A stretch of 5,317 nucleotides of DNA from Candidatus Jordarchaeum madagascarense (GTDB lineage Archaea; Asgardarchaeota; Jordiarchaeia; Jordiarchaeales; Jordiarchaeaceae): the NCBI GenBank assembly GCA_019056875.1, contig DXJA01000262.1:1-5317 (forward strand), in the 5' to 3' direction. Below the pieces are notes generated by a model. That model did no database searches. It had not been told where the DNA came from and saw only the letters and a program-made list of their open reading frames with translations. The position numbers and the translations under genes are program-made. Below, piece by piece: positions 5,048 to 5,317 of the stretch (position 1 is its first letter; each line of letters opens with the position of its first letter).

Positions 5048-5065
5048 ATATTATATACTATAGTA
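5048..5065 (-). promoter_or_regulatory. Candidate TATA box of the PAP2 gene overlapping a palindrome
   Basis: The minus strand reads TATATAATAT (5048-5057), about 55 bases before the ATG. Transcription would start near 5026 with a leader of about 30 bases. The box overlaps by two bases a perfect 10-base palindrome TACTATAGTA (5056-5065), which is where the BRE would lie, so a bound regulator there would block initiation. A second TATA-like element (ACTTTTATATCC, 5078-5089, minus strand) could be an alternative promoter. Confidence 0.35.
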
Positions 5066-5244
5066 CTGTCTTTTTAAGGATATAAAAGTTCATTCAAAAC
5101 TAATTAGAAATAAGTGTACTTATTAATTAAACTTCAATTATCCTTCTAAAAAACGCACAAACATAGAGAGTTAAGGTTAGTTTACTACTTTGAAATATTG
5201 ACTCAGAAAAGAAATATTTATTGACTAAATATGGAAAATCCATC

Positions 5245-5275
5245 CACTAATTCGAGGTTAAACTAAAAATTAGTG
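5245..5275. repeat. Perfect 8-base inverted repeat with 15-base loop
   Basis: CACTAATT at 5245-5252 is exactly complementary in reverse to AATTAGTG at 5268-5275. As RNA it would make only a weak, AU-rich stem; as DNA it could be a spaced regulator site. It lies about 250 bases upstream of the PAP2 start, so its link to that gene is uncertain. Confidence 0.3.
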
Positions 5276-5317
5276 CTTATCAGCCTTAATATTTAAAAGA
5301 AAGTTAATTAAAATATA

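Larger units (their letters stand above)
4997..5317. other. AT-rich right-edge spacer without a convincing gene
   Basis: The first 90 bases hold the ribosome binding site and the promoter candidates of the PAP2 gene. The remainder is strongly AT-rich. It contains a perfect inverted repeat, CACTAATT (5245-5252) and AATTAGTG (5268-5275), around a 15-base loop, and a TATA-like stretch near 5289-5297. A minus-strand frame of 38 codons (5127-5243) lacks a usable ribosome binding site and is not called. I see no RNA gene and no partial gene entering from the right edge. Confidence 0.5.

Noticed and set aside
5127..5243. Minus-strand 38-codon frame in the right spacer
   Set aside because: No ribosome binding site at a usable distance from the ATG. 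The product is a Phe/Ser/Leu mix typical of AT-rich non-coding DNA, without a clear membrane helix. A TATA-like stretch near 5289-5297 is not enough to call it.
1..5317. tRNA, rRNA, CRISPR array, insertion sequence or phage remnants
   Set aside because: No cloverleaf-type sequence, conserved ribosomal RNA segment, regularly spaced repeat, transposase or terminal inverted repeat could be recognised on either strand.

Overview
The window looks like ordinary chromosome from an archaeon of moderate to low GC content. Evidence for archaea: genes preceded by TATA-like boxes, one with a clear BRE (cgaaaca directly upstream of atttaaaat); T-rich tracts without GC-rich hairpins after stop codons; and a DUF763 gene, a family I know mainly from archaea and a few thermophilic bacteria. 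Shine-Dalgarno sites (GGAGG, GGTG, GGGAG, GGTGA) precede every main gene, and two genes start with GTG. The lineage cannot be fixed from four genes; a Bathyarchaeia-like or related thermophilic group would fit but is a guess.

Layout: all four long genes lie on the minus strand, so transcription runs right to left. In that order they are a PAP2-family membrane phosphatase with a C-terminal membrane extension (4996-3950), an endonuclease III homolog (3812-3156), a homocitrate/isopropylmalate synthase-family acyltransferase (2803-1619) and a DUF763 protein with a helix-hairpin-helix-like segment (1485-373). The gaps are 137, 352 and 133 bases. Three of the four genes are followed directly by T-rich tracts, and most have their own TATA-like box, so they look like separate transcription units rather than an operon. 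Nothing in the neighbourhood ties their functions together. The DUF763 protein and endonuclease III both carry HhH-type motifs, but they are separated by the acyltransferase gene.

The non-coding parts hold the less explained material. The left 372 bases carry a candidate plus-strand microprotein of 29 residues with one membrane helix, a TATA-like box and a Shine-Dalgarno site. The 352-base spacer upstream of the acyltransferase has two adjacent AT-rich palindromes plus a repeated half-site. It also holds a segment of higher GC preceded by a plus-strand TATA-like box, which could be a small RNA gene. The 133-base spacer upstream of DUF763 has a pair of opposed Shine-Dalgarno-like sequences forming an inverted repeat. 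The right 321 bases are AT-rich and hold the PAP2 promoter region and some inverted repeats, with no convincing gene.

I found no tRNA, rRNA, CRISPR array, insertion sequence or recognisable defence or biosynthetic cluster. I do not see strong evidence for a new multi-gene system here. The best leads are the microprotein, the possible RNA in the spacer, and the mixed active-site signature of the acyltransferase.
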